DNA from: Anthoceros angustus
Lineage: Eukaryota > Streptophyta > Anthocerotopsida > Anthocerotales > Anthocerotaceae
Assembly: GCA_010909165.1 (NCBI GenBank)
Contig: MU008171.1
Coordinates: 248,001 to 312,000 of the forward strand
Length of the DNA: 64,000 bases
Direction: 5' to 3'
Shown here piece by piece: positions 33,541 through 44,988 of this stretch (its first letter is position 1; each line of letters starts with the position of its first letter). The translations under genes were made by a program, and so were the position numbers. The notes beneath the pieces are model-generated. The model saw nothing but the letters and a program-made list of their open reading frames with translations, was not told the DNA's origin and made no database searches.

Positions 33541-34639
33541 GTCTTCCTTCCTTACCTGTCACGTATGTTCGGCCCCCGAGGCATTCCCTGACGTACTTGC
33601 GCCTGCGAGGTCGAGCTTGGAAGATCTTCAGCGCCTCGGGGATCGATGAATGGAGGGACTGATCGAAGAAAGACGAGATTGCATGTATGCCATTCAATAC
33701 ACGATAGTCTCCATTTCAGTCCCCTGACGGTGAGTGGAGTGTAAGAAAAATCGTCTTCTTCTGCCATAGCTATCGCCCTCCGGATCCGCAATGCAAGAAG
33801 TCTGAAGTTGTCTTTCCACACCTTTCTCGCAAGGACCCATCCTTGGATTGGAACGTGGGTAGGCTGGGTCTGTCAAAGTCCTTCGAATTCGACACCACCG
33901 AAAGTCGTGCCTCGACAAAGGGTTTAGGGGTGGCCCTCATGTCTTGCGGAGGATTGGCCAGGATGGGAGGCGGGACATTTTAGGGCGGATGGGAGACTGT
34001 AAGAAAGAGAGCCTGCAGCAGTGTCAAGAAGGAGGTGACCGTAGCTAGAGCATGTCTGTAGCAATGTACACTGTAGAGCTTTCTGGGCGTCTTGCCCTCC
34101 TTCGTTTTCACGTTCGTGTTCATGTTCAGTTTCCTTTGGAACGAACTAAATTTCGTTCCTTTGACGGATTCACTCAATGTGCAGTGTCAAGTGCTTGAAG
34201 TCTTGCCATCTCTGACGAAGGTCTTGCTCAAGCAAGGGGTCTTCCAGCAGACACTTACCACGAGGCAGTAGTACATAGTCCGCTACGGCCTTTTCAGTGA
34301 TCATCATAACTCTCCACTGTCAAACAGGACTGGGAGTTTGGCCACCTTGACTGTACGCGTGACACCTGCTCTGTAGCTCAGCGATATGCCTGTGGCATGC
34401 TGTCATACTGAGGACTGCCTCAGGCCTCAGGAGCAGCTGCGAAGCCCACCAGAGCTCGATGTGGTGCCCACTGTACGCCAGGAACCAAAGCGTTCTTTCT
34501 CGTGACAATGACTCATGCTCCGGTGGACCTGCGATACCAACAAAAAAACAGAAATCAGACTGCAGACTGCAGACTGCAGCGCTAGCAGTCTGAGAGAAAG
34601 CCTGGTGCAACTGTACGTCTTGTCAGGACGTCCGGTCGA
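33541..34639. other. Spacer without recognised gene
   Basis: Open stretches on the minus strand (33552-33821, 33694-33918, 34320-34610) show no family motif I know. A small CAGACTG triplication lies near 34560. Confidence 0.4.
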
Positions 34640-35045
34640 CTAGTAGGTGAGTGGAGGGAGCCTCGATGTCAGCTGCTGCCTTGGGCTGCGGGCAGAATAC
34701 TTTCTTCTTCCTTCCTGTCACTAATCTCTCGTAACCCACAAAGCTTTTCGTGAGGAATTTGGGAGAGAAGCGCCTGGCGGGACTGAGACAAAGACGAGCT
34801 CGATGTTGCCCCACAGGTGCGCCCTTGTGATTGCTCTGGTGGCCATGGCCGTGAAATTGCACTGCCGTGCGCAGAATGTGGAGCTCTCCTCAGCAACTTC
34901 ACACGAGCGCACATGGCAGCTGCACTTTGACGGCGGGAGGAGTTTTGCAGCTGTCTGTGAACCTCAGCGACCCTGAGGGTCCTCCAGGTCGGGATACCGT
35001 GTCCAAAGCAGTCTATGGCGCTATGGCTCACCTGTGGGGATTATA
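34640..35045 (+). pseudogene. LecRLK copy B, lectin 5' part
   Basis: It is homologous to copy A including its upstream flank (CAGCTGCTGCC and the AAAGCTTT-CGTGAGGAA-like stretch match 27490-27560). The start at 34804 gives a signal peptide ending LHCRAQNVEL, then frameshifts; another frame reads LQLSVNLSDPEGPPGRDTVS and KAVYG as in copy A. Homology stops at about 35,045, where unrelated AT-rich, retroelement-flanked sequence begins. Confidence 0.85.
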
Positions 35046-35439
35046 CTTAAAATAACTCATAACTAAACTACTTAAATCTTGGCCAAAAAGGTGCTTGATA
35101 GAAACACTTCCAGAAACAATTCCGATAACCTGTCGAAGAACGCATTACAAACGCATAGAGGGTCTCCCTGTCCGTGGACAATGCGGCGGCCCGTGTTAAG
35201 CCTCTAGAGACAAGGCGAGCTCCGGGCTACACGCTTTTCAAATATATCCTCCTTTAATAGCGGGCACACTACCATACCATACATTAGATGTACATAGGTT
35301 GGCACGTTTGAACTTGCACAGTGGAATCCAACGCGCTTGGAAATCAAGACAACATCAGCACAAATATCCTAAGTCTAAGTTTGTAGTTGTAGGAGGACTC
35401 TACATACTACCAGAATACAAGGTTCAATTCATCCCAATT

Positions 35440-36270
35440 CAAGATTAACATCCCAATATAGTTGAAGCTGCTAAGGAGGCAGCATGGGAAAGGACTTTTC
35501 TTGAAGGCTTGATTCATAGGCAGGACTCTCCAACTTTAATTTTCTGTGACAACAAATCAACAATTTCTATGGCCAGCAATCCTCGATTTCATTCAAGGAC
35601 GAAACACATTAAGATCAGGCAGCACTGTGTTAGGCAAACCGTTGAAACAGGGGTCGTGAAAATTTCCTATGTTAGTCTCTACGCACATGAACACTGCAGA
35701 CCTTCTTACCAAGAATATGCCTCGACATAAACACTATCTACACATGGAGGCTCTTGGTCTACAAGATGTCTTGTCATTATTACCAGTATCCAAGAAGTAA
35801 CACTTCTCTGCTAAGTTGCTCTTGGCAAAATGTATCTGCTTCAGTGCACTGCCAAGCCACCGCACTGTTAGAGATTTGGACTTGAACTTGTGGCGGATGA
35901 AGCTTATCGACCTAGCCAATTGCTACCGGTTCTCACTAATCACATGCACCAAGCTATGCCATGGATGTCTTCAATCGGCTTTCAGCTTGTGCAGCTCTAT
36001 TGCCTTGTAGCACGAGGCCTGCTTATCCGAAGCTGGGGCCTGTTTTCAGTCCACCCCTAACCATGACTGTGAACTCCCGAGCACAACTAGGTGCCAGCCC
36101 TATCTCAAACGACGAAATTATAATTTTGTTCATAACGTTTCCTCAACCCTGAACCAGAACCAATTATTCTGTTCTGATTCTGCTTCCGTGCACGCGTGTT
36201 TTCTTCTTGCTCCCGTCCTCTTCATGCCGCTACCACTCAGCTGAAGCCTGCGCTCTAAACAGTCAGACTT
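35440..36270 (+). mobile_element. Third copia fragment (RNase H plus probable LTR)
   Basis: AAWERTFLEGLIHRQDSPT then FCDNKSTISMASNPRFHSRT is a copia RNase H; after a frame change LTKNMPRHKHYLHMEALGL finishes the protein near 35,800. The following TGTTAGAGATTTGGACTTG (about 35,866) is a likely LTR start, ending before the kinase remnant at about 36,300. It differs clearly from the other two copia elements here. Confidence 0.75.
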
Positions 36271-36310
36271 TCATGAAGCTCGTCTCACACATTCACAATT
36301 CAACGCCTTC

Positions 36311-36870
36311 TTGTATGCTCTCAAGCTCTTCGTTTTCAAGTGCTCTCCATGTTCACGCACAGAGACCATCAACACGGGCCTCGCTCTTACAGGGATAGCT
36401 GGGACCAGGGGCTACATGGCGCCCGAGCTTGCAGTACCCGGGAGAGTCTCGGCCAAGTCGGATGTTTTCAGTGTTGGCGTTTTGTTGCTGGAGGTGGCCT
36501 GCGGCAGGAAGCCGCAAATCTCCTACCAGGATTCTCAGCTAGTTGAATGGGTGTGGCAGACGCGAGAAGCTGGCACCCTTCTGGAGCTATATATGCAGTG
36601 GAGGATCCAGCTCTCGACTGCAAGTTCGATGCTGGGCAGCTAATGTGTGTGGTACATGTCGGCTTGCTGTGCACCCACCCGGAGGCCAGCTCGAGGCCTT
36701 GTACTAGGAGCGTGCAGCAGGTGTTGAACGGATATGTTGGACTACCTCCGCTCCCCAAGTCCAGACCAGTTGCGGTGTACGGGGATTCGACAACTTCCTC
36801 CTCCTCCACAGAGATGTCCTGGTTGCAAGGTTCCGATTCCTACAATGCTAGACACAATTTGGGCCGTCAG
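36311..36870 (+). pseudogene. LecRLK copy B, kinase C-lobe and tail
   Basis: TGIAGTRGYMAPELAVPGRV is the activation-segment end of a receptor kinase (APE motif), followed by KSDVFSVGVLLLEVACGRKP (helix F). A one-base loss near 36,583 changes frame; the next frame reads YAVEDPALDCKFD, VGLLCTHPEASSRP and the tail VGLPPLPKSRPVAVYGD. The N-lobe, catalytic loop and DFG are missing, so it is not functional. It is the missing half of copy B, split from its lectin part by the copia fragment. Confidence 0.88.
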
Positions 36871-36984
36871 TGTTTCTGGTGTCGCAGTAAGGAGGTCGTG
36901 CTGCTCTCATCCAGATTCCACACCCTAGTCGGCTTCTCTGCAGTAATTGTGTCGGGTAGGGTGGGGTCTCCCCAAGATTAGCAC

Positions 36985-37630
36985 TTCTGATGTGGATCAT
37001 TCCATGCATCAAATTCTCACTGTAGCTGATTCTCACCGGACTCCTATGGCCTAAGTGTTTTGTATTGAATCAAGCAAGAGGAACTTGTAAGTGCACCTAC
37101 TAGTGGACTGCATTTGGCGGATCAGATGCTCCTTCCGCCATAGGCCCGTCCACAAAAAGCGATGAACATCCACTTTAATCCAGTATTGTCCCAGACCTGT
37201 GTTTCCTGGTTGTGAAGACTGGTCAGAAGCAACAGTTGTTCCAGGACCCTTTCCACAGGGCCATTCTCACAAGGACGGGACTACCTAATGTAGCTTATCG
37301 CCGTAAACGATGCCCTTAAGGATGTATCAAACCAGGTATCATTTTGAACCCAGAAGTTCAGAGTCCAGAACCAAACCCGAGTTACGGTATCATATACGTT
37401 TTAGGGTGAGAAATTCCCCTGCACTATCTGTACTGTTGGTTCCTGTTCGTTTATGTGGTTTAAGGCAGCGGGCAGGCGGGAGAGTATGAGCATCAGCTGG
37501 CCCGCACCGTGTTGTGCTAATCCATTGCTGCGGTGATCGGTGCTCGCTCGTCTATCTGCTGCGCATGCCCTTGCCCTTTTGACTGCTGGTGACAACTTCC
37601 ATCCCAGGTGCCTGCCGATTAGGTTCCATC
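36985..37630. other. Spacer, no recognised gene
   Basis: Nothing recognisable. The last ~150 bp should hold the promoter and leader of the PDAP1 gene. Confidence 0.5.
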
Positions 37631-38994
37631 ATGGGGAAGGGAGCAGGGCGGGGGAAGTTCAAGGGCAAGCCCACGGGGCGCCGTCATTTCTCCACGCCAG
37701 AAGAGATGGGTACATTCCGCTTTCTCCGCTCAATCCTGGCTTTGCACAGTGACGATCTCTAGGAAGAGCGTGCTCGTTTCTTGCCTGCTGCCCCACTCCC
37801 GGTTTAGTCTGCCAGACGTGATTGCAGATGTGCTTTCGCAAGCAAGGCATCTGTGGAGGAGGGAGTTGGTGGTGTGGATCATGAGTCGCTTGACAATGAA
37901 GGACTGGCCTGGCGTTTTGGTGCTGATTGTCCTACTGATGCCGTTGTGTATTGTTTGCAGCTGCCGGCACTTCAGCTAAGCCTCGCAGTTTCAAGAGGGT
38001 AAATTGAGACTGTACCATGTAACCTTCTCATTCCCAGCAGGCTCTCATTGCGCTTGTTTCGGTCTGCAGTGTTGCCTAGGTTGCTGCTAAGGATTCTCTC
38101 TCGTTTTTTCAGAATCCAAAGGAGGAAGATGCAGAGGAGGAGGAGGAGGAAGAGGAGGAGGAGTCTGACTCCGGAGATGACTCCACGGTTAGCGTCAGTT
38201 TCTCGTGAAGGGTGACTTTTGAGTTAGAGCTCTCACCATCCACAAGGAAGACCTGAGTTGCTTTGTGTGCATTGTGCAGAAGAAAAAGGGAGCTCAGGGT
38301 GTCATAGAAATCGAGAACCCTAACATGGTGAAAGCGAAAAGTCTGAAGGCCAAGGAACTGGATGTACGTATGTAGCAGTGGCTGCGCTGGTCTACCTCCA
38401 ATTATGGTGTCTTCCAACAAGGGCTGACCTGCGCATCATCTTTTTTTGCAGCCTGACAGACCTACAGAGTTATCACGGCGAGAAAGGTATTGGATTAAAG
38501 CTTCCCCTGTTTTTTTTTTTTTTCGGGACGGGGGTCTCTTTGTCAGGAATCCGTACAAACATCACTGGCTGTGCGAATGCAGGGAGGAACTTGAGAAGCA
38601 GAGGGCCCATGAGAGATATCTCAGGCTGCAAGAGCAGGGGAAGACCGAACAATCGAAGAAAGATTTAGGTTGGTGATTTCATTTCACAGCCGTGCTAGCC
38701 GTGCTAGCCGTGCTAGCTGTGATGCTGTCTTCGGGCTTTCGTTAGACCACCCGTTTTCATATATGGGTCAACGTGCAGAACGGCTAGCATTAATCAGGCA
38801 GGAACGGCTGGAGGCTGCAAAGAAGAGAGAGGAAGAGAAAGCAGGTTGGTCTCGTACTCCATATCCAGCGGAGCAGCAAGTTCGTTGTGTGTTTAGTGCA
38901 CGGCGTTGTTCACCTGGCCATTCTGAATATCTGTTGTGCTCTGTTTGATTAAACAACAGCAAGAGAAGCAAAGAAGGCAGAATCCCGGAAGTAG
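37631..38994 (+). CDS. 28-kDa heat- and acid-stable phosphoprotein (PDAP1/HASP28)
   Basis: Eight small exons (37631-37709, 37961-37998, 38113-38187, 38280-38363, 38452-38486, 38583-38668, 38779-38844, 38960-38994) give 165 residues. It starts MGKGAGRGKFKGKPTGRR, has FSTPEEM, a poly-Glu stretch with SDSGDDS (probable CK2 sites), VIEIENPN, ELSRRERE, HERYLRLQEQGKTEQ, LALIRQERLEAAKKREEE and ends ESRK. The conserved order and spacing match animal PDAP1 and plant homologues. The biochemical role is not established; the family is a casein-kinase substrate. All introns are short, and one polypyrimidine tract is a run of about 14 T. Confidence 0.93.
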
Positions 38995-39024
38995 GTTATC
39001 AGTGTACCTCAAGATATGCCATCT

Positions 39025-39066
39025 CCGGATCTCTGTTCTCAGACACCGGATCTCTGTTCTCAGACA
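39025..39066. repeat. 21-bp tandem duplication
   Basis: CCGGATCTCTGTTCTCAGACA occurs at 39025 and 39046 without a gap, between PDAP1 and the hydrolase gene. It may fall in the PDAP1 3' UTR. Confidence 0.75.
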
Positions 39067-39375
39067 AGGAGCCTTTCTACGGGGCAAATAAGTCACTTCC
39101 TTTAGCCTCTGTCATACGTTCCTTCAATTGCTTGTGTGGTTCCAAAATTGTTAACAACGTTTCTACAATCTTTTAAGCTATTCCACTGAAAGCTCTCCTC
39201 CTCTGGAAGTTCTACATCTGCCTACTTAGGATTAGCATCATCGGGATGAAGTCGTCGCGAATCGCTCGATTTTCCGTCTCCCGTGTACTGGATTGAAAAT
39301 ACATGCACGACATGCGTAACGCGGTTCTGGGTGTTTATTAGCAAGGTGCAGCAAAGCCCATTGCAGTCCGCAGCG

Positions 39376-41781
39376 ATGGCGACGGCAGGTCAGGCTGCCG
39401 CTGTGCATGGCCTTGTCGCAGGCAACGGCCTGGCCGTCATCTCCTTGGATCGTCCCAGGGCACTGAACGCCATGAATCTTGGTAACTTCAGAATCAATTT
39501 GGTTCTCCTTCGTCTCGCTTCCTTCCCTCTTGCTGGTGTGCTGATTTTCCATCCTGCCCTCTTTGGCAGAAATGGATGAGGCGTATAAGCAGTTTCTCGA
39601 CGAATGGAGTCGGGATGCAGCTGTCAAGGGAGTCCTGGTGGAAAGCACTTCTTCGCGAGCCTTCTCAGCCGGTAAGCTGCGCACCTTGCCTCTAGGCACG
39701 TCTTGGGTTGTAGAGTACCTCGGGTGATGACAACGAGGACTTGGAGGTGCTTTTCTCAGGGGAAGCTTGGTAAAATGCAGGAATGGACATTAAAGGGGTA
39801 GCTGCTGCTGTACGAGAGAACGCAAACACATCTCTTGTGCAGGAGGTGCTTGTTCGAGCCCTGTGCTGTGTAGAGACTATGCTTAGGCCCAACTGGAAAT
39901 GTGTTTGCCCCAATGATATGACCCAAGCTTTTAACATCAGCCGTCAGGAAAGACGAGGTTTGGAAATTAAAGGCAACTTGGTCATTCTAACCTTGCAGGA
40001 GGTGATGTTAAATGGATGACAACAACTGGCGTCCGAGGAAGGAATGCTCATATGTGTGCACTGGAGGTCGAGCATTTGTATACCTCCAATTTTCTTGCGG
40101 ATGCTGGCTCTTAGGTTTTTGCGTTTGATTCTGAGCATGTTTCGATACTATCTCGCAGCCACAAACTGTCTTTGCTCCACCCTATCGTTTCGATCATTCA
40201 GTTCTAGAGTTCCTAGGTCCCAGTTGTTGCCCCCTTGCCCTCTGTACTTATCAGTGGGTGTGGTTCTTAAAACGTTTCGTCGTCTGCAGGTCTTTCAGAC
40301 AGAGTATTCTCTCATTTGTGCGATATCACGATATTCAAAGCCATACGTTTCTCTTATGGACGGCATCACAATGGGTTTCGGTCTTGGCCTCTCTGCTCAT
40401 GGGCGCTATCGCATTATAACTGAGGTATGGCATAGTCGTTGGGGTTCATGCTTTAGATCTTGGCATGTTAAACATTGCCTCTAACCAGAACTGCACAATG
40501 AGGAGTTAGACAGTAAGTTTCAGTTCTTAACCTTTTCTTCCGAACCTTGGGCTGCCAGAAAACAGTTCTAGGGATGCCAGAAAATGGAATTGGCCTTTTC
40601 CCTGATGTTGGATTTGCATACTTGGCTGCTAAGACTCCTGGGCAAGGAGCCCTTGGTGCGTCTGTTTCACTTCGCATTGAGCCTGTACTTCTCTCATGGC
40701 AGCTTTCCAAAAGCCTTACCTGAATCAAGGACTAGACTCACTTGATCCTGTATCTCCGTTCAAATGCAGGGGCATACCTGGCGATTACAGGTGCTCGAGT
40801 CACGAATCCTGCAGATGCTTTGTTCACAGGGCTAGCGACTCATTTTGTCCCGTCACAGAATCTGCCAGCTTTGAAGCAAGCCTTGCTTAAAGAAGAATTG
40901 TAAGTTTCCATCACAGTATTCTCAGCTTACCGAAAGGGCTTATATCGAGTATGGCGTTTGATAAGACCTTTCCTGCCTCTGTTGAATATGAACTTGCAGT
41001 TCTGCAGACGTCGGTGAGAGTGTGGAGCGTGTACTGTCAAAATTCAGTGAGGTCCCAAAGGATGAGCCTGAGTTAAAAAGACTTTTGCCGTGGATTGTAT
41101 CTTGTTTCGGGGGAGGCAAATCAATTGTGGAGACTGTGGATGCCCTTCACAGTCTCAAGCTTTCTGAAAACATCCAAGGTCCATCCTAACTCGAGCTTGC
41201 GATGCTTGCATGAAAATTTCCAGCAATCACTTCCTGGTTCTATGCCTGTCTGTTCCTTATCTGGAGAATAACATTTGTGCTTTAACAGCTGCCGAGTGGG
41301 CAAGAGTTGCGCTCCTTGGTATCGAGAGAGGTGCCCCGTTTTCGTTGAGCCTAACTCGAAAGCATTTCTCCGAGGTTGCCTCAGCTGCAGCAAGTCCCGG
41401 TCATGAGCTTTCAGAGGTAAAGGAACGTCGGGTTGTGACACCGTTGTGGGCATGCTCATGGCCATTTCTGATTTTTGTCGCACGACTTCTAATAGATTGA
41501 AGGAGTGATGAGGAGGGAGCACCGGCTGGCAGTGAGGATGACCTTGCGCAAAGATTTTGTGGAGGGCGTTCGAGCAGTCCTAATCGACAAGGATCAGGTG
41601 CGTTGGATGAGACTTTTTTTTATACCATGTGCAGTATCCATTCCCACAGGGCTCATGTCCACTTGAACCCTGTTTCCAGAAGCCCAAGTGGGAGCCGCAA
41701 AGCCTCGAGGAGGTGAAAACTGCAGATGTGCAGGCGTGCTTTGAAGCTCTGGAATCGCCGTCAGACGAGTTGGTGTTGTGA
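39376..41781 (+). CDS. 3-hydroxyisobutyryl-CoA hydrolase-like protein (crotonase family)
   Basis: The family hydrolyses 3-hydroxyisobutyryl-CoA in valine breakdown. Exons with matching phases: 39376-39481, 39570-39671, 39781-39845 (3a), 40290-40424, 40559-40655, 40770-40899, 41000-41178, 41289-41416, 41496-41597, 41680-41781; 381 residues. Landmarks: [23 protein letters not shown] (oxyanion loop), [35 protein letters not shown] (catalytic Glu and Asp), LTRKHFSEV and the C-terminal [15 protein letters not shown]. No clear organelle presequence or PTS1 is seen. A second version of exon 3 lies at 39999-40066 (separate entry). Confidence 0.92.
39999..40066 (+). CDS. Alternative exon 3b of the hydrolase gene
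   Basis: Acceptor CCTTGCAG|GAGGTG and donor GAG|GTCGAG enclose 68 nt (exon 3a is 65 nt). Read after exon 2 it gives [17 protein letters not shown] and runs in phase into exon 4 (VFQTEYSL). It therefore replaces the MDIKG oxyanion loop by GGDVK, the version most crotonases have. After exon 3a its frame would hit a stop (GGA TGA), so only one of the two can be used. No transcript evidence is available here. Confidence 0.6.
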
Positions 41782-42031
41782 TCATTCTGCTCATGCCCTA
41801 CCTAGGTCAATAAGCTGGCCTTTTCTTGAAATAATAATTGGCAAAACCAGTTTTCGTCGTCGTCCACAAAAGCGTATAGATAATAAACATGACATTTGGG
41901 GCTCAGGGTTCTTCACTTCGCAGGATATGGTCGGGATGCACAAGACACCTCCGGATGGTCTCTTGGCACTTCTGTTGTACAGAGGATTGAGTCATTAAAA
42001 TACAATTGTCCCGCCGGACTGAAAACAGTCG

Positions 42032-44825
42032 TCAGCGCGGGCCGTTCGACCTGCCGGCCGACGGTGGTGCAATGTCTAGCGGCCGTTTGCGGCGGCCACG
42101 GGAACCTGGTGTAGGGGTCTCGTTTTCTGCCGGGTGACGAGACAAAGGCGTGGCCTGCCTTCGTTTACCCAAGGTGTTGTTCGAGATGTTCTGCAAAGCC
42201 GCTCTAGCCTCCTTCTTGCTCTTGTTTCTAGACGGAGCTATATACTGGAGCATCTCTTCGTGCTGCCGACGGCCGCTCAGGAGCTTCACCTTGAAGGAGT
42301 CCTCTGCAGTGAAACATTGGGAAGAGCACGGGCTGCCCATAGCACTCCTGTCAATGTCCACGTTGCCATTGTTCACCTGCGGCAATCGCGGAAATTGATC
42401 AGCTCACCAGATGAGCTAGCTGTTACAGGTGACAGGCGAATAGTGCGTACCAGTTGTAGAAGAGCAGAGAAAGATCTGGCCACCTCGTGCTCTGGTTGGC
42501 CTCGAACCAGGTCTGCAAACGACTTGTCCTCTTGGGAGCTTGCAGTGGCCTCGGCGACTTCGGTGGTGCTGGAGAGGTTTTGCAGCAGCTGCTCACCGTA
42601 CACATGTATGTCAAATGGTGTGCGAGATTCCTGCACAAGCAACCCATGGCCTTAATGCCCCAAAACCCAGGGGATCAGCTACTGTGCTGCAACTGGGAGC
42701 TACGCACCTGTTCCTCCAGCGTTACTTCGATTTTCTGCTTCCAGCCTGAGACTCTGGTGGCAAGTTCTGTACGTTCCTCCGAGTCCACCAACTTCCGAAA
42801 AATGGAATCCTGCACTTGCCCTGATCAGTACTGCCAAAACCTCACCGAACAACGAAATGTTGCTGAGTAATCGCTCTCCGTACCATGTGAGCTTGGCACA
42901 GTTCTTCAAAACTCATTTCTTGTGTTTCTCCATCTTTCCAATCAGGGTGGGGCCCAAGATCCAACTCACCGGGCTCGCTCGTTCCCCCCTGTTCACAGCC
43001 AAGTCTTAGACCTGCACTACATTGTCCAGCTTTGCGACACAGAGAAAAGATACCGTGAAGAATGCTCACAATGTTTGCGTCAGCAGCTTCATGCAGGAAC
43101 ACAAAGGCGTCCTCTGGCACAGCATCCCCGGTTTCGTTCCACTCATCATCCTCATCTGACAGGTTTGCTGACCCGGCGCCTTCATCCACTCTGTCTTTGT
43201 CTGGGGATCCTGTCTTTGGGCGCTCAGGTGTGCAATATGTAGCTCGAAGCTGCAACACAGACGAGGCCCCGGCCAATCAGCTCGCTGACGTCAAGATGGT
43301 CAACTTCACTTGCGTTGCAGTCACCCACCTGCTCGAAACGTTTGGACCAACCATCGTCAGATGTCTCGGACTCAGCCTTTTTCTGCCTGGACAGCAGGAT
43401 CTTTCCAAATTCAGGAAAAGATGGACCATGCCGTGATGCAACGCACATTTCGAAAGCAGGCGTCGTGCTCGGTTCTCGTCTCGGCTTGCTTTTCCGAAAG
43501 TGGTCTCCTGCACGATATCAATGTAGGTGAGACATGTCCTGCAAGGAAGCACTTTCAGGGCAGCCCAGTCTGAAAATACCTTTCTTGAATGGTTTGATCG
43601 GAAGTGACCCCACCTCGTAAGGATTCAGTGTAGCCCAGGGATCACTCTCTGTCTCGCTGTCGGAGACCGAAGCATCATTAGCCGGCATGGGATCCCCGTG
43701 GTCATCATACATGAACTCCAGCGAATTGACCGGCCAGTAAGAAGAATCAAGGACGTTCGGCTGCTCAGGTGCAGCCCCTTGCTCCCCCTTGTTTGCATCA
43801 GCCCCATCCTCTCCGCCTTGTCCATGAGCTCCAGCAGCACTTTTAGGAGTCCTGTCTTTGACACCCGAGCTTTGCCTCTTCCCAGGCGTAGTCGTCCCAT
43901 TGCCTTTAGGCGTCCTGCCTCGAACACTGGCCGCAGGACTCTTCCCCGCAGCACAACCCAAGTAAATATCCACGGATGCAGCATCACAGGGATCAAGCAG
44001 CAAAAAGTCCCTATGCAAAATGCTGGTTGCAATCTGCAACCAAATAAAAAAATGTGAGCATTTCCACGAGAAGGGAAGGAGAGGCAAGCAACAAGGCAAA
44101 GGATATTCCAAACAACCTGAAACGATGCCAACTCTCCTGCATCCCCCGCCATATCCCTAGCATCTCCCTCCACCACGAGCAAGCAAGCTGGCGGCTTGAG
44201 CACAGGCGTGAGAAGCCCTGCTCCGCTACCCTGGTCATCGATATCGATGTTTGCTTCTTCTGCGGACCTCAGAGACAGCATCAGCCAAGACAATAACGGT
44301 GCAGCTAGGGCGGCAACTGCTCCCAACCAACCTCTCACCCGGCACATCGTCCAGCTTCAAAAACTCCTCCTCCTCCTCCTCAAACACGTCCGCATCCTTC
44401 CCGTCCGCTTGCAACGACGACTTTCCGTCCGCCTGCGACGCCTTCTTCAGCGCAATGAGCTCCAGCGCCTGCAAGACGAGGCCGTACAAATACTCCACTT
44501 TCCTGCTGTAGACTTGTATGGAGCCTTGGATAACCAGCGCCGCTGCAGGCCACAAGACAGTGCGGGCATCAGATGGCGGCACGCAGAAAAACCTAACAAA
44601 GCAGCACCAGCAAGAAAGGCAATAGCAGCAAGAAGAACGAGCCTTACCTTGAGCAAAATTGAGCAAAGAGCGGCCATCGGGGCAAAGGCAGGATCGCGAG
44701 AGCTGCTCAAGATATTGCTGCAGCTCGCGCGCCACATCCACAGACCAGTTGGCCACCAAATCGCGCTGCGGCTGCAGCAAGGCGAGCAGATCCGCTCCCT
44801 CGGCGTCCGCGTCCGCCTCCTCCAT
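42032..44825 (-). CDS. CAP-H2: Condensin-2 complex subunit H2 (kleisin CAP-H2)
   Basis: The kleisin of condensin II, bridging the SMC2/SMC4 heads during mitotic and meiotic chromosome compaction. Ten exons fit phases: 44648-44825, 44339-44542, 44117-44259, 43580-44033, 43329-43507, 43054-43249, 42884-43011, 42708-42809, 42451-42630, 42032-42376; 702 residues, close to the plant length. N-terminal LLALLQPQRDLVANWSVDVA and SRKVEYLYGLVLQALELI are the SMC-binding region. The middle has acidic EEEEEEFLKLDD, and a NSLEFMYDDHGDPMP motif. The C-terminal winged-helix part has FDIHVYGEQLLQNL, FADLVRGQPEHEVARSFSAL and QLVNNGNVDID. An in-frame ATG at 44837 is the alternative start. Confidence 0.92.
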
Positions 44826-44872
44826 CGCCGCCCTCACCGCGCTTTCTCCTCCTGCGTTTTTTTGAACTGGAT

Positions 44873-44938
44873 GCCGTCTCGAGACGTCTCAAACGCGGTC
44901 TCGAGACGTCTCAAATGCCGCCTCAAGACGTCTCCAAG
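44873..44938. promoter_or_regulatory. Three 22-bp tandem repeats, each with a GACGTC palindrome
   Basis: Units at 44873-44894, 44895-44916 and 44917-44938 each hold GACGTC (44883, 44905 and 44927). In the first two the site sits in the longer palindrome GAGACGTCTC, preceded by GTCTCGAGAC. GACGTC is the C-box bound by plant bZIP dimers. The repeats start 48 bp from the CAP-H2 ATG and lie 133-198 bp before the ATG of a bZIP gene. Confidence 0.75.
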
Positions 44939-44988
44939 TCTCCGTGTTGAGTGGCCCGGGGGCCGGGTGCTCCAACAATTCCCTTAAA

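Noticed and set aside
38500-38523. Poly-T tract as a Pol III terminator or retroposed poly-A
   Set aside because: It lies within a PDAP1 intron just upstream of exon 6 and fits a polypyrimidine tract; no target duplication or tRNA-like sequence is nearby.
42920-43436. Plus-strand ORFs over CAP-H2
   Set aside because: They are antisense shadows of exons 5-7, which fit phase and family sequence on the minus strand.
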